Assembly (NCBI RefSeq): GCF_047663525.1
Contig: NC_092611.1
Coordinates: 4,439,001 to 4,503,000, forward strand
Source: Anas platyrhynchos
Lineage: Eukaryota > Chordata > Aves > Anseriformes > Anatidae
Direction of reading: 5' to 3'
DNA: 64,000 nucleotides
This document shows positions 36,301 through 45,540 of the stretch, piece by piece. The notes beneath the pieces are model-generated. The model saw only the letters and a list, made by a program, of their open reading frames with translations. It was not told where the DNA came from and made no database searches. Position 1 is the stretch's first letter, and every line of letters begins with the position of its first letter. The translations under genes and the position numbers were made by a program.

Positions 36301-38036
36301 TAGGCTGAGGCAGTTCTCTGCTCAGTTAGGTTCCTTTAGCAAGCAGGTGATGGTAGTGACTTAAGTCTGTTGATAGGACCCATTAACAGTAAGAAAATGA
36401 AAGAATGCAGTGCCTGGCAATGAGAATGCAGTCTTTGTGCAGGTGCCTGAGATGCAGGTTCTAGCAAATAGAGTGAAAAAAAATAATGTTCTTTGCCTTG
36501 AAACCAGCTATTAGATTAGTTCTTTGTTTGAGAAAGAATTACGCTGGTGACGTACCTAAAAGATGTTTGCAATCTGAGACCATCTCCGTTAAAGAAACTA
36601 GTGCAATGTTAACTGCCTCAATGCAAGTTCCTTTGGCATTCAGGTATTGCAGTCTTTCTGTTTATTCTTTCATAAATTCTAGTAGTGTCTCCCTCAGTTA
36701 ATATTACACGGCAGAACACTCTGCTTAGCTATTTTCTGCATTCCTTGGGAAGTGTTTGGGCCTGATCAGACTAACAGACACAGTTCAGAGTTAGAGGGTT
36801 TGGTTTATGATAGGTAATTCTCATTGTGAGAAATGTTGGCAAAAACTTTTCACTTGTGTTATTTGTCAGTGTTGTGAGAGGAAAAAGAAATTAAAATAAT
36901 TTGTAAATTAGCTAAGTAATTGCAGTCTCCTAGCAACTGAAGAACAATTTGTGGAAAATCTAGCCTGCTCTGCTGTTTATTGACCTTTCAACAATTCTCT
37001 TTCCTTAGCATCAGTGGCTTAGGTAGAAATATCATCCTGACTACAATGCCAGCAGGGACAAAACTGATCGCTGGGAACAAACCAGTGAGTTTTCTGACTG
37101 CACAGCAACTGCAGCAGCTGCAGCAGCAAGGCCAAGCCACACAGGTAAAGGCAAGGAGAATGATGCTATTGTTTGCTTTTTTGATGACTTGACGTATTCA
37201 CAAGGACTTTACATTTTTTGCATGGGTTTCCATAAAAAGTACAGATTCACGGCTTGGCTGTAGCATCTGCGTTAAGTACGTGCACTGCATTGTTTCCTTT
37301 ACTTTTCCTGCATCCAAATATGGTTTTTAAATGTTTTTGAAGTTCTGATAGTATAATGAATGTAAAACTAAAAGTCCTGTTAGGAAACGTTTCCAGTTGA
37401 TTGAAGGATTTTTTCTAAATGCTTGGTGGGTTTTTTTGTTTGTTTTGTAGCGCTTTCTACTTCGGCTTCTGCAGGTCACCATTTCTTGAAGAAATCACAT
37501 TGCTTCTTTGTATAACCGTCTTTCAGTCTGGAAACCTAGTGTTCTTTAATTCCAAAAAAGTAATCTACTTTAAGAGCTGCTAGTAACAAGTCTTCAGAAG
37601 TGAAATATCCAATGGATCCAAGTCCTTCTGAAAATTTGTAATAGCAGCTGATACATAGGTTTTTATTCACATCAGATTTTAGTTCTTTGTCTCTAATCTT
37701 GAGACCTCTTGCCACCCTTCCAAGTGAACAGTGGATGGAAGGATATTCTTGTGCCATATTCTGCTCCTGATGTGTTTTGGTGCTTGGTCGTGTTCACATA
37801 ACTGAATTTTTGGTGGCAGAAGCAGATAAGTTGCCAGTGTGATGCAGGTGCAACGTGTCACCAGCTTGTTCTTGACATGAGTTGAACTTTTCTCTTTCCA
37901 TTTCAAACAGGTCCGAATTCAAACAGTACCAGCCTCCCATCTCCAGCAGGGAACGGTGTCTGGCTCAACTAAAGCAGTTTCCACTGTGGTTGTGACAACA
38001 GCTCCATCTCCAAAACAGACCCAAGATCAGCTATGA
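21230..38036 (+). CDS. NFRKB: NFRKB, INO80 complex subunit (INO80G), complete
   Basis: NFRKB is a nuclear subunit of the INO80 chromatin-remodelling complex. Coding exons: 21230-21364, 21812-22013, 22109-22236, 23299-23473, 23688-23789, 24368-24441, 24846-24930, 25399-25579, 26256-26364, 26850-26976, 27870-27935, 28721-28800, 28888-28931, 29386-29446, 30322-30496, 31095-31201, 31681-31804, 32238-32317, 33024-33244, 33346-33619, 33947-34165, 34654-35439, 36158-36264, 37009-37144, 37911-38036. The sum is 3,924 bases: 1,307 residues plus TGA. Domains: DEUBAD (about 39-156), which binds the deubiquitinase UCHL5 and holds it inactive through an FRF hairpin (F98-R99-F100 here); a Lys-rich stretch (about 308-325); the NFRKB winged-helix-like domain (about 380-500 and on to 660); and a long Ser/Thr/Ala/Val-rich low-complexity C-terminus. 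The start is the MDSLDHMLTD methionine, as in human. Confidence 0.97.
21812..22013 (+). CDS. NFRKB: NFRKB exon 3 (DEUBAD core)
   Basis: Residues 46-112 plus one base. PEIFFEVVSLSTWQEVL begins the domain. SGENFRFGNPLHIAQ holds the FRF hairpin (98-100) known to block UCHL5. The donor is gtcagt after phase 1, a non-consensus +3 base (C). Confidence 0.95.
22109..22236 (+). CDS. NFRKB: NFRKB exon 4 (DEUBAD, C-terminal part)
   Basis: Residues 113-155, from DGHFNPEVVKYRQLCFKS to LLKQILASRN. It is helical and basic. The acceptor is ttatag and the donor is gtgagt, phase 0. Confidence 0.96.
23299..23473 (+). CDS. NFRKB: NFRKB exon 5
   Basis: Residues 156-213 plus one base. HLLELARKGG is followed by a charged helix-rich segment and the acidic SSDEE, a possible CK2 site. 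The acceptor is atcttccag and the donor is gtaatg. Confidence 0.95.
23521..23539 (+). repeat. T-run
   Basis: An A/T-rich homopolymer just after exon 5 of NFRKB. Confidence 0.8.
23647..23680 (+). repeat. (ATTT)n microsatellite
   Basis: About seven units of ATTT with one C change, directly before the exon 6 acceptor. Confidence 0.9.
23688..23789 (+). CDS. NFRKB: NFRKB exon 6
   Basis: Residues 214-247, DLSSWPPSSPARCPSPPIPL and onward to DMKTA, Ser/Pro-rich. The acceptor (atttaag) follows an ATTT repeat instead of a C/T tract. The choice is fixed by frame and by similarity to human. The donor is gtgaga, phase 1. Confidence 0.92.
24368..24441 (+). CDS. NFRKB: NFRKB exon 7
   Basis: Residues 248-272, DRIELGESDLKIMLRKHHEK then RKRQP. 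The acceptor is tttttgcag and the donor is gtaagt, phase 0. Confidence 0.95.
24846..24930 (+). CDS. NFRKB: NFRKB exon 8
   Basis: Residues 273-300 plus one base, DHPDLMTADLTLEDIMTRV then NAGRKGSLA. The donor is gtcagt, the second such donor in this gene. The acceptor is cccgtgtag. Confidence 0.95.
25399..25579 (+). CDS. NFRKB: NFRKB exon 9 (Lys-rich)
   Basis: Residues 301-360 plus two bases. ALFDLATLKKKVKEKEDKKK is a charged, probably helical and nuclear-localising stretch, followed by an acidic then Ser/Pro-rich part ending SSVKE. The donor is gtaagt, phase 2. Confidence 0.94.
25768..25797. repeat. 12-bp perfect inverted repeat, 6-base loop
   Basis: The left arm gagaaggcacac (25768-25779) and right arm gtgtgccttctc (25786-25797) pair perfectly around ttgaag. 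It abuts the CR1 copy that starts at about 25798, in an NFRKB intron. Confidence 0.95.
25798..26131 (+). mobile_element. CR1 LINE 3' fragment
   Basis: gatgaaaggctgagagagcc, ttcagcctggagaagagag, aggttgcccagagaagctgt and attctatgattctgtga occur in CR1 order. The + orientation ends with the typical octamer-like tail. It lies between NFRKB exons 9 and 10 and ends about 120 bases before the exon 10 acceptor. Confidence 0.93.
26256..26364 (+). CDS. NFRKB: NFRKB exon 10
   Basis: Residues 361-397, PLEEMKPCLGVNEISSSFF, then LLLEILYLEGPASLSV, a hydrophobic helical segment at the start of the winged-helix-like region. The acceptor is catttgaag and the donor is gtaaga, phase 0. Confidence 0.94.
26850..26976 (+). 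CDS. NFRKB: NFRKB exon 11
   Basis: Residues 398-439 plus one base, LEDKVLDWQSSPASALNNW then FSFAPNWSELVLPALQYLTG. The acceptor is ccttttcag and the donor is gtaaga. Confidence 0.95.
27870..27935 (+). CDS. NFRKB: NFRKB exon 12
   Basis: Residues 440-461 plus one base, DVPSSFSPFVEFKEKTQQWK then LL. The acceptor is tcattgcag and the donor is gtaact. The frame stays open after the donor, but the similarity stops at it. Confidence 0.95.
28721..28800 (+). CDS. NFRKB: NFRKB exon 13
   Basis: Residues 462-488, GSCQDHEKELAALFQLWLET then KDQTFFK. The acceptor is cttggactag and the donor is gtgagt, phase 0. Confidence 0.95.
28888..28931 (+). CDS. NFRKB: NFRKB exon 14 (44 bases)
   Basis: Residues 489-502 plus two bases, ENEDSSDATTPIPR. 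It is the shortest exon of the gene. The acceptor is ttttttgatag after a T-run, and the donor is gtaagt. Confidence 0.93.
29386..29446 (+). CDS. NFRKB: NFRKB exon 15
   Basis: Residues 503-523, V(split)RTDYVVRPSTGEEKRVF then QEQ. The acceptor is tttgtttcag and the donor is gtaaga. Confidence 0.95.
30322..30496 (+). CDS. NFRKB: NFRKB exon 16 (winged-helix region)
   Basis: Residues 524-581 plus one base, ERYRYSQPHKAFTFRMHGF through YVTILSL. It reads as human from memory, so it is under strong constraint. The acceptor is aaaacacag and the donor is gtaagg. Confidence 0.96.
31095..31201 (+). CDS. NFRKB: NFRKB exon 17
   Basis: Residues 582-617, VRDAAARLPNGEGTRAEICE, then LLKDSQFLAPDVTSAQ. The acceptor is ctatttcag and the donor is gtaagt, phase 0. 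Confidence 0.96.
31243..31262 (+). repeat. Homopolymer A(20)
   Basis: An A-run 41 bases after the exon 17 donor, in an intron. Confidence 0.9.
31681..31804 (+). CDS. NFRKB: NFRKB exon 18
   Basis: Residues 618-658 plus one base, VNTVVSGALDRLHYEKDPCV then KYDIGRKLWIYLHRDRSEEE. The acceptor is tgaatttcag and the donor is gtaagc. Confidence 0.96.
32238..32317 (+). CDS. NFRKB: NFRKB exon 19
   Basis: Residues 659-685, ERIHQAQAAAAKAKKALQQ then KPKPPAKM. An Ala/Lys helix is followed by a Pro/Lys stretch. The acceptor is tttgcag and the donor is gtaaat. Confidence 0.94.
33024..33244 (+). CDS. NFRKB: NFRKB exon 20 (Ser/Pro-rich)
   Basis: Residues 686-758 plus two bases, KSSSKESSVKALPSSASEPS, then the Pro-Thr-Val run PPTPVTPVTPT. 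It is low-complexity, probably disordered and rich in SP/TP sites. The acceptor is ctttgtag and the donor is gtatgc. Confidence 0.93.
33346..33619 (+). CDS. NFRKB: NFRKB exon 21
   Basis: Residues 759-850, from SVLLVSSPTMPQLG to ATQTKVLPQ, Gln/Val/Pro-rich and disordered. The intron before it is only 101 bases. The acceptor is ttctatag and the donor is gtaaga. Confidence 0.94.
33947..34165 (+). CDS. NFRKB: NFRKB exon 22
   Basis: Residues 851-923, AVMTLPVKAQTSPVQVQRPG through VIQNVAGQNIIKQ, Thr/Ser/Val-rich. The acceptor is tgctttag and the donor is gtgagt, phase 0. Confidence 0.94.
34654..35439 (+). CDS. NFRKB: NFRKB exon 23 (largest exon)
   Basis: Residues 924-1185 (262 codons). It begins VAITGQLGMKTQPG and contains the well-conserved TNFRIQGKDVLRLPPSSITT and LRITPDMMATLAKSQVTTVK. 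The rest is Ala/Thr/Val/Ser low complexity. The frame stays open for about 57 bases past the donor (gtaagt after TCG CAG GCA), where similarity to human ends. Confidence 0.96.
36158..36264 (+). CDS. NFRKB: NFRKB exon 24
   Basis: Residues 1186-1220 plus two bases, GKLPARITVPLSVISQPVKG then KSVVTAPIIKGNLGA. The acceptor is cttctctag and the donor is gtgagt. Confidence 0.95.
37009..37144 (+). CDS. NFRKB: NFRKB exon 25
   Basis: Residues 1221-1266, NISGLGRNIILTTMPAGTK, then FLTAQQLQQLQQQGQATQ. It carries a Gln-rich helix. The acceptor is ttccttag and the donor is gtaaag. Confidence 0.95.
37911..38036 (+). CDS. NFRKB: NFRKB exon 26 (stop codon)
   Basis: Residues 1267-1307, VRIQTVPASHLQQGTVSGS through KQTQDQL, then TGA at 38034-38036. 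The acceptor is tttcaaacag. Confidence 0.95.
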   Translation, partial: VRIQTVPASHLQQGTVSGSTKAVSTVVVTTAPSPKQTQDQL

Positions 38037-38737
38037 ACACTGGTTTGGAAACAGATTGCTTTCCAAGAGCTTCCCCGAATCTGTTGTCATCTTCCATTCT
38101 ACCACCCAAGGCAACCAACCACAGTCATGGATAGGGATCGGACTGGATTCTGTCACGTGCTGAAAGCAACACACGTTGCTTGTCTGGAGTCAGCATTGTG
38201 CTGTCTAGGTAGAAATTCCACAGCAAAAGATCCTGTATCTATAAAACGTTTCAGTCCAGAGCTGTAGAGCCAAGTTCTGTGGCATTCAGCATTTAAGAAA
38301 TGTCTTCCTTTTCTTTGTTTTTTCCATCTGAAAATTTTTACAAATGGCCATCTGTCATTTCAGTGCATTTTTGGTTGTAGACAAAGCAGTTGATCTTCCT
38401 TAAGGGTATTCCTTAACCAGGAAAACTTGCTTGGAAGGGGTAGCTCAATGGTTTTTCAAAGTCATGAAGAAGAGGCATCTTGCATCCTTTCAGTGGAGTC
38501 TAGCTGTCACTGATTTTATATACGTGACTTAAGATTGTGGTTTGGACACCAGGGTTTATTTGTAATGTATCCTGGAGGTAGAATCCTAACACATTAAATG
38601 TAATATTTATATAGAGACTTTTAAAATACCTCTGCCCTATCTCTGAGCTCAAACTTCTTGTTGAGCAGATTCCACTTCTCTGTCAAATTTCTGTCAAGGG
38701 TAGTATGAGAGTCCTTGTTCAGGACGGTTCTTGCTGT

Positions 38738-38758
38738 AAAAAAAAAAAAAAAAAAAAA
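38738..38758 (+). repeat. Homopolymer A(21) in NFRKB 3' UTR
   Basis: 21 uninterrupted A within the predicted 3' UTR. It can cause false 3' ends in oligo-dT based data. Confidence 0.95.
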
Positions 38759-38893
38759 GTAAAAAAGTACCCATGAGAAGTGGAGGAGATACAAAAAGTC
38801 ACTGTGTGGACAAGTCTGTCAGCAAATGAGAGTATATTGGAAAGGAAAAAGAAAATGTTCACTAGAAGCATCCTCTCTTCATTTTCCACAACA

Positions 38894-38899
38894 AATAAA
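38894..38899 (+). terminator. NFRKB: Candidate poly(A) signal, NFRKB
   Basis: A canonical AATAAA about 860 bases after the stop; later alternatives are at 39163 and 39947. Which one is used cannot be told from sequence alone. Confidence 0.45.
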
Positions 38900-39169
38900 T
38901 CTTTTTATCAGTCAAAAAAGACTAGCTTGTTTTAAAAGCTTGGAATATGTTTTCAAATATGCCCCAACTGTAGTCTCTTGGACTCAGAAGAAATATTTTA
39001 ACCCATGATCCTGGCCTTCAGTTTGGTTTTTATCTTTACAATTTTCTCTCTTTATAAATTTGTTTGAATTTTGCACATACCAGAGATGAGTTTGTTGCTG
39101 TTCTGATGTGACCTTGAAGCTATCTCTGAATGAGATCCGAAGAAATGTTGGACCAAGAGAAGAATAAAA

Positions 39170-42100
39170 GTGCAGAAAGCCTTACAAATCTCTGCCATCT
39201 CCATTCAGTTTTGTACAGCTTGTTGTTTTATGTACATGATTGTCTAGCTTGCCAAGGGCTAATAGATTGTCCATCTTCCTTTGTAAGATGGTTCTTTCTA
39301 ACATGGTTTCTCTTGTGGTCTTTTTTTTTTTTAAATGTATTTTGCTCTGAGTTAAGTCTTATTGAATATAATATATTTAAAGAGACGAGCCTTAAAGTTC
39401 AGCACTTTCCAGCACTAGTGGAGCTTCATGACAGAAGCCTCAGCTGGAGCTTTGTGTGTTGCTGTTCAGACCAACTGCAACTAAGCAGAGCAAATTGTTC
39501 TGAGGTTTGGGCTGGGTGTGTCAGTCTTTCTGTACAGTAGCTCCCCTACTTAGGGGTGGGCTGGAGGAAACTGAGTATTTAAATTTACAAAGTTGCTAGC
39601 TGCAAGCATTGAATAAGCAGAACACCAACACACCATTTTTAAGCAAGCGCTTGAAATAGTTTATATGCCACAGGAACAGAGTATGGGGTGATAATGCTCT
39701 TTTGAATACCTGTCCTACTTTGTTGATTTTTGTGCCTCTTGTACCTTAAGTCTGTCAAACAAGCAGACAGCCAAAGGCTGTGGACTGGGAGGTAGGCAAG
39801 GACATTCTGAAGTCCTTGTACAAATCCTTTTAGTTGTGAAGCTAAAAATGAGAAGCGGAAGAAATGACAACTTCCTTGTATTGCTTATGTGAAAGAGCCT
39901 CTAAATTCAAAGAATAATCAAGATAATCCCACACTGTTCTATTTATAATAAAGTTCTCAGTGTCAAAACTTACAATCAAGTGATGAAAGATGATTACAGT
40001 GTGAAGCACTTTAGATTTCTGTGAATCCTCTTGCAAGTAGCCATGCGACTTTGTCCCTAGCATTAAGTTTAACAAAACAAGAAATGTGCATCTAGTCGCA
40101 TGAGTTCAGTGCATCTCTGAGTGTTGCTGCTGAGTTTTTAAGAGTCTTGCTGTTTGAATCATCACCATCTCCTTCCTTCCATAACTGCTAAACTGGTTGC
40201 CTTCGTGAGTTATCTTGACATGCATGACTGCTTGACAGAGGCCCATTCTCTTTGCTTTTGAAGCCTGTGATCTTTGGGGAATGAGCATCAGTCACTGCCG
40301 AGTTCTGGTGTGGAAGAGCTACATGCTGGATTGAAAAGCACTCTGCCTTGCGAGAACAAAGTACAGCCTGTTCCATGGTTCAGCTGCCACCTATCCGATG
40401 AGTTCCTTCCACTTTGGTTGAAAAATAACTTTTAAGCTACTGCAAGTATACAGCCTTTGGTTTTAATAAGTAACTTTTAATTTCCACACAATATACTGAA
40501 GGGCAGAGAAGGGCTGGAGTTAATTTTTTTGGGTGTATGCTGGGACTGGCTGAGGGTACATTCAAGCTAGGCTGTGTGTCCAGGTGGTGTTTGCTTCTAT
40601 GTCCCCTTGCACTGGGGAGTGAAAACTGCTCCAGATGAGTACTGCAGAGCTGCACCCAGGAGCACACGCGTAGGTAGAAGTCCAAGGGAAAATAGTATGC
40701 TGACAATAGCCCTTTTCCAACAGTTTGGCCAGCAAAGGCCTGAAACTGAAAGGGCTTTCAGTCTGATACATCTCTGCCATTACCTTTTTTAATTAAAAAA
40801 TAGAAGTGCAGCCTGTTTCCGTCACAGTGAGATCCTCACTAGAGTTTCACAAGAGCCTTAATTGTTTCTTAAAAGTTGTGGGATAGGTGTTTATTTCTAC
40901 CAAGAGAGCATCATGTAATCATTGCTCACAGGAACTGAGTGTGCTGCACAAACTGCCGCAGGCCATTTAAAGCCACTCTAACCTTTATTTTAACAACTGC
41001 CCATTTTATTTAAATCATGGGGGAAATGTGTATTTATATACCTCAGTAAGATGCCCTCATAGCCTAATGAACTCTCCTTGGCGTTGCTTCAGATGTTCTG
41101 TCTTAAAAGCAAAGAGTAAATTAAGCAACAACCTGCCCATTTTTAATAGCTGATCTTCGTTTCCCAATTGTCTTCAAGTCACTGGCACAGTTTTTAGGTA
41201 AATACAGAAACCTTAATGCTTGTTCTTCACAGGGCAAAACTGAACCATAGAAACAAGAACAAAGTAGCAGCAGACTGGGCTTTTGCACCTGGTTCTGCCT
41301 CACCTAAATGAGGCATCTACTGCCTGATTTTGGGACCCTTCTGGCTGAGTACTGTTCATGGTACAGTACGTGATGGCAGTCTGCTGTTGAGGCTTTTCCT
41401 CCACAACCCTAAACATAGCGACTTGTGACAAGAAGTGGGAAGAGATGTGGGGAAAAGAGGACGTGCTGCTGTGTTCTAGGTACAAGCAAGAAGACTGCCT
41501 CAAACGGAGATGCGTTTTGGTACTGCATTTGGGTAGCAACGAACTAACCTCAGTCTGAAAGTTACTTGAATCATAGTTACGTGGTAGGTTAGAAGTGTTG
41601 TAAATCAAACAGCACCCACGGTGCTACACTGGGCCGTTCAGTGGTGGCTAAATACATCATTCACTCCTTTTTATGGTCACATCCAAGTTCAGCTATGGGA
41701 ATTGCCACCAGCAGAATGGTTAAACATTAACACTGTGCTCTGCTCTAGCCTTAAATAACTCGGGGGGGGAAGTACTTCTGTGCCATGCCTTGATGGTTAG
41801 TTTGCATATTGAGGTGCTCCTCGTGGGCTGGTTCAGGTGTTTGTACAATGGTGCGAAAACGTCCGTGAGCCAGGCAGCTGGGGTGTGCTGGAACTCGCCA
41901 TCATCTGTTAACCTCGTATTCTGAGCTGTGTTGAGTTACTGACCTGGTGCTTCATTCGATAAAAGCCTCAGGGTGGCATTGCTGTAGCTGACAGAACTTT
42001 TGAATACAACCTGAGTGTGGTCACTTAATGGGAGTTCTGTGAACGTGTACTAAAATAGAGGGTCAGTGTTGCAAACCATGGACACCATTCCTCCCACTGT

Positions 42101-44790
42101 GCCTCTCCGTGTCCAGTCCTGTTGCGTACCAGTTTGTGATGGGATGGCCAGGGCTAACAAGGAGCTAACAAACGATACCCTGTGTTGTTTAAGTCTGGAC
42201 CTGATTAGCATTCCAGCATCTTACAGTGGCACAGTGTATCTCCTGGTCTTTGCTGCCAGGAGGTATTGAAGAGATGTGGCATCTGTTTGCAAAGGGAAAT
42301 GATGGCTTCCAGAGATGATGGGCTGGATTCATCTTGCTTAACTTGCGTGTTAAACTTCTAGGTACAGAAATCTGAATTACTCACCGCTGAGACCTCCAGA
42401 GGCCAATTCATCTGATCGCCCCCAGATTCTTCCTGTAGGACGAATCGCTCTCTGGATATAACCAATCTTTTCCATGGACTATAAAAATAATTCCGGATGA
42501 CTAGCTTTTGGCTTTGACTAACTAATTTGGGCTTTTAAATAATTAGCTGAGGGATGATGCATCTTATGTAAAGTGACCAATCCAAGAGTATGTGGGAAGA
42601 CTGTGGTAGCACAAGGTATTAAACTCAGATCTCTCAGATTCCATTTAGTTTTATTGTTAAATTGCTCTCCTTTGTCCCAAGACATGAGCCTGTCAGCTGA
42701 CAGAGCTCTCAAAGTTTTAGAGTGTGAATTTTTCCCAATATAATGTAAACACTTTGCCTTTAAAATGATCTCTGACACTTGCTTTCCCACAAGTCCAACA
42801 GAGTTCATACCTCTGAACTGTGGTAAGACACTGACATTGTCATTCATCTTTTAGAGGAGTCCTAATACCTTTTCAGTAATAAATGCTATCAGCAATTTCC
42901 AGCTTGAGCAGGGATTAATCTTGTGTAAGGTGTCCTGCATTGAGGCCTAAAAACTGATAAAACGGAGTGATAAAATGGAGGTAAAAGTTTTAAGGACCAA
43001 TTTGTTCACTTATGTCTAGAAGTATCTGCCAAACTAACTTGGTAAGCCTTATATCTGAATCTTGTAACGTTACTTTTTCTCACTATCCTCCAGTTTGCAA
43101 AGCCTGGAGCAAAGTAACTCACCTTCCAGAACCAAAATCCTTGAGGGAGGAATGCACTGGTCTTTAATAGCTCCGGGACCAGTTTTGCAATGACGCTTAG
43201 AGAAAGCAGGTGTCACCAAATCCAGGAAGGGGCGCTGCTAAGTGGATGCACTGATCCAGAGCAAGGCGGTAGTGGCCCTGAAAGTAAAAGAGCAAACCTG
43301 CCAAAGGTCGTGCCGTTTTACCTGCTGTGCTGATGCTGCAGAAGGATTTAACGTGATCTGGAAGCAAGGGCCTGAAAAGATGCTGACATTGTTTGAAGCT
43401 GGGTAAGTAACTTTAACGTGCTGATGAGTCATTTTGAATAAATTTTTAGCAACGGGAACATTTTTTGGTTTGTCCCTGAGGAAACAGTGGTTAGTTGGTA
43501 TTTATGAGACAGAGGGAAACACTACATGCAAAAATATGCTTGATTACTTATAAAAGTATTTGTGCTGAGGGCTCTTTGACCACTTAAGCAAGCTGCCTGA
43601 AAGCCCATGATAAGAATTGTTTCTTCCCTCTTCTTAGTTGCACACTGAAGATATGGGTATGGGCAGACAGTCAAAAGCCCTTGAGTCACTGCAACTTTGT
43701 GAATTAGTGAATATGCACTGCCTTATTCTGCATGGAAATATGTTAGTTATATTTCCTAGTTGGAGTGGCCTGAGTGTGTGTAGTGTAAATGACAAGCAAT
43801 AAGCTGGTGAGCTGTTGTATTGCGGTTTGCTTTTAACAGTGTTCCTGTACTGAAATAACTTCCAACTCAGGTTGTCATGTAATGATTCTGAAGCTGCCTT
43901 AAAGCTGGTAAAAAGCAGAGAGAGAGAGTTATTTGTTCTGTCAGCTGGGTTGTCACAGTGTCTTATGCGGTCTCTGCAGGATGCTGGTAACTTAACAAAA
44001 ATCATAAACCTCACTGAGTTGTTCCAAATGTGCTAGGATAGGGCAGGCAGGAACATGTTAATGTGCAAAACTGAAGATTCCCTAAAAAACCTGAAGTGCT
44101 TTGCTGTCACAAAAATAGCGCCCTATGTCTTTGAAAGGCAACATGAAGGTGTATTTAGGTAGCTATGACCCCGAGGAAGAGCCCACAGTCAGAAGGTGAG
44201 TCCTGCAGGGGCAGTAATACTACAGTCTCTGTCTCCTGCTAGAGCAGGACACGTGGAAATACAGGCAGTAAGGAGCACAGTTAAGTGTAAACCAAGCTGC
44301 TATTTACGTTTTTATTTACACTTTGTAATTAAAAAGCTGGGTTTGTGTCTGGTTTGATAGGATTTATTCTGGTTTTGTTTTTAAGCTTGTGTTGTGGCTG
44401 TGAGTCAAAGTGACGAAGACATGGTGAAAGGGTGCTCTATCTGCCCAGAGTCAGCAAACTCAGGAGCTCCTTCCATGGGGACAAAACAGTGCTGCTCTTG
44501 CAAGATGCAGGAGACATCGGAATAGCTCCCAGCTTCAGGCAAGCCCACACTACCATCGTGTGTTTCAGAGCAGGAGGTAAGTAGCTGAGCGGATTGGATT
44601 GCCTCTGGTGGGCATAGGGCAGCAGTGTCACCGGCTGTCGTGGTCCTGTTGCTGCTACCTTAAACCTTGGCAGCATCCCGAGTGGGAGAGTGCTGAGCAT
44701 TTCTGCTGTGCCAGAGAGGCTGTGGACAAGGTAGGTGGCTGGCTTTGTGCATCCAGGCTAACAGGTTCACCCAGCTGCTAGCGTTAGTAC
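39170..44790. other. Intergenic, no gene recognised
   Basis: Unique-looking AT-moderate sequence with short open frames only. None shows a recognisable family, codon structure with flanking splice sites, or a signal peptide. It may hold the outer part of the NFRKB 3' UTR (to the AATAAA at 39947). Small G-runs occur (for example 41762-41769). I see no TMEM45B, BARX2 or APLP2 sequence. Confidence 0.5.
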
Positions 44791-45536
44791 TGTAGCGACG
44801 CAAGGAGAGTCCCGCAGGAATAAACTGTGAGGACAAAAATGCTGACCAAAGACACAGAGCAACCGAGGGAAGGGAAGAACAGCTCTACTGTCTGTCATAG
44901 GGCAGGCTTTTATGGGAAGTTAGTATCTCTCTTGAAACAAATATACACACTTGGAAAAAAAATATGTGATTGGTTGTCTTAACTCCGCAATTACCTGGCA
45001 GTCTTTCTGAAGCTAGAAAGCAGACACGTCTAAAAAGCTTATCTAGGAACTACGACAGGAGAAGTTCTTCAAAACCCATTAAGCAGCTTCTCTTTCTTTT
45101 CCCATTATTGAGGGAACTTAGTATTTATTGTTTGTAATGGCATACACTGATCCCAAGGTGCTACCAAGATGGGTGAAATCCCTCCAGACTCCCTGTCATA
45201 ACACACATTTGCTAGAGAAAGAGCACCTCAGTCTCTGCTAAAAGCAACCGCAGATAAGGATTCTGGCATTTGCTCAGTTTTGCATTAGAGCTGTCTGCTG
45301 GCACAACTTTATTTTCCTGATTCAAAGTCATCTGCAGAAGTTAATTTTTTAATCAGCTTCCCTTTTTTATTCTATTACAGTGTATGGAAGGTATTTTGGA
45401 TGGTGGCAAGGTGACCTTCATTTTTAAAATCTTTTTGTTGTGAATGACTTGCTCCTTTTGCAAAAAGGTTCTTCCCAACAGAGTAAGAAATATTAGCAAA
45501 AGATAGGAAGTATAAATGAGCTGACAAAGATTCCAG
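44791..45536 (-). mobile_element. Possible solo LTR of an endogenous retrovirus
   Basis: On the - strand the segment would end ..GCGTCGCTACA at 44791 (+ strand starts TGTAGCGACG). It has a TATA-like CCATAAAAG (44907-44915 reversed) and a CCAAT box about 55 bases upstream of it (44969-44973 reversed), which together look like a U3 promoter. A GTAC flanks it at 44787-44790 and recurs at 45537-45540, a possible 4-bp target duplication. No gag, pol or env is seen. The outer boundary is a guess. Confidence 0.3.
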
Positions 45537-45540
45537 TACA

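Larger units (their letters stand above)
38037..38915 (+). other. NFRKB: NFRKB 3' UTR (predicted)
   Basis: About 0.9 kb up to the AATAAA at 38894-38899. Further AATAAA signals at 39163-39168 and 39947-39952 could extend it. A genomic A(21) run lies at 38738-38758. Confidence 0.5.
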
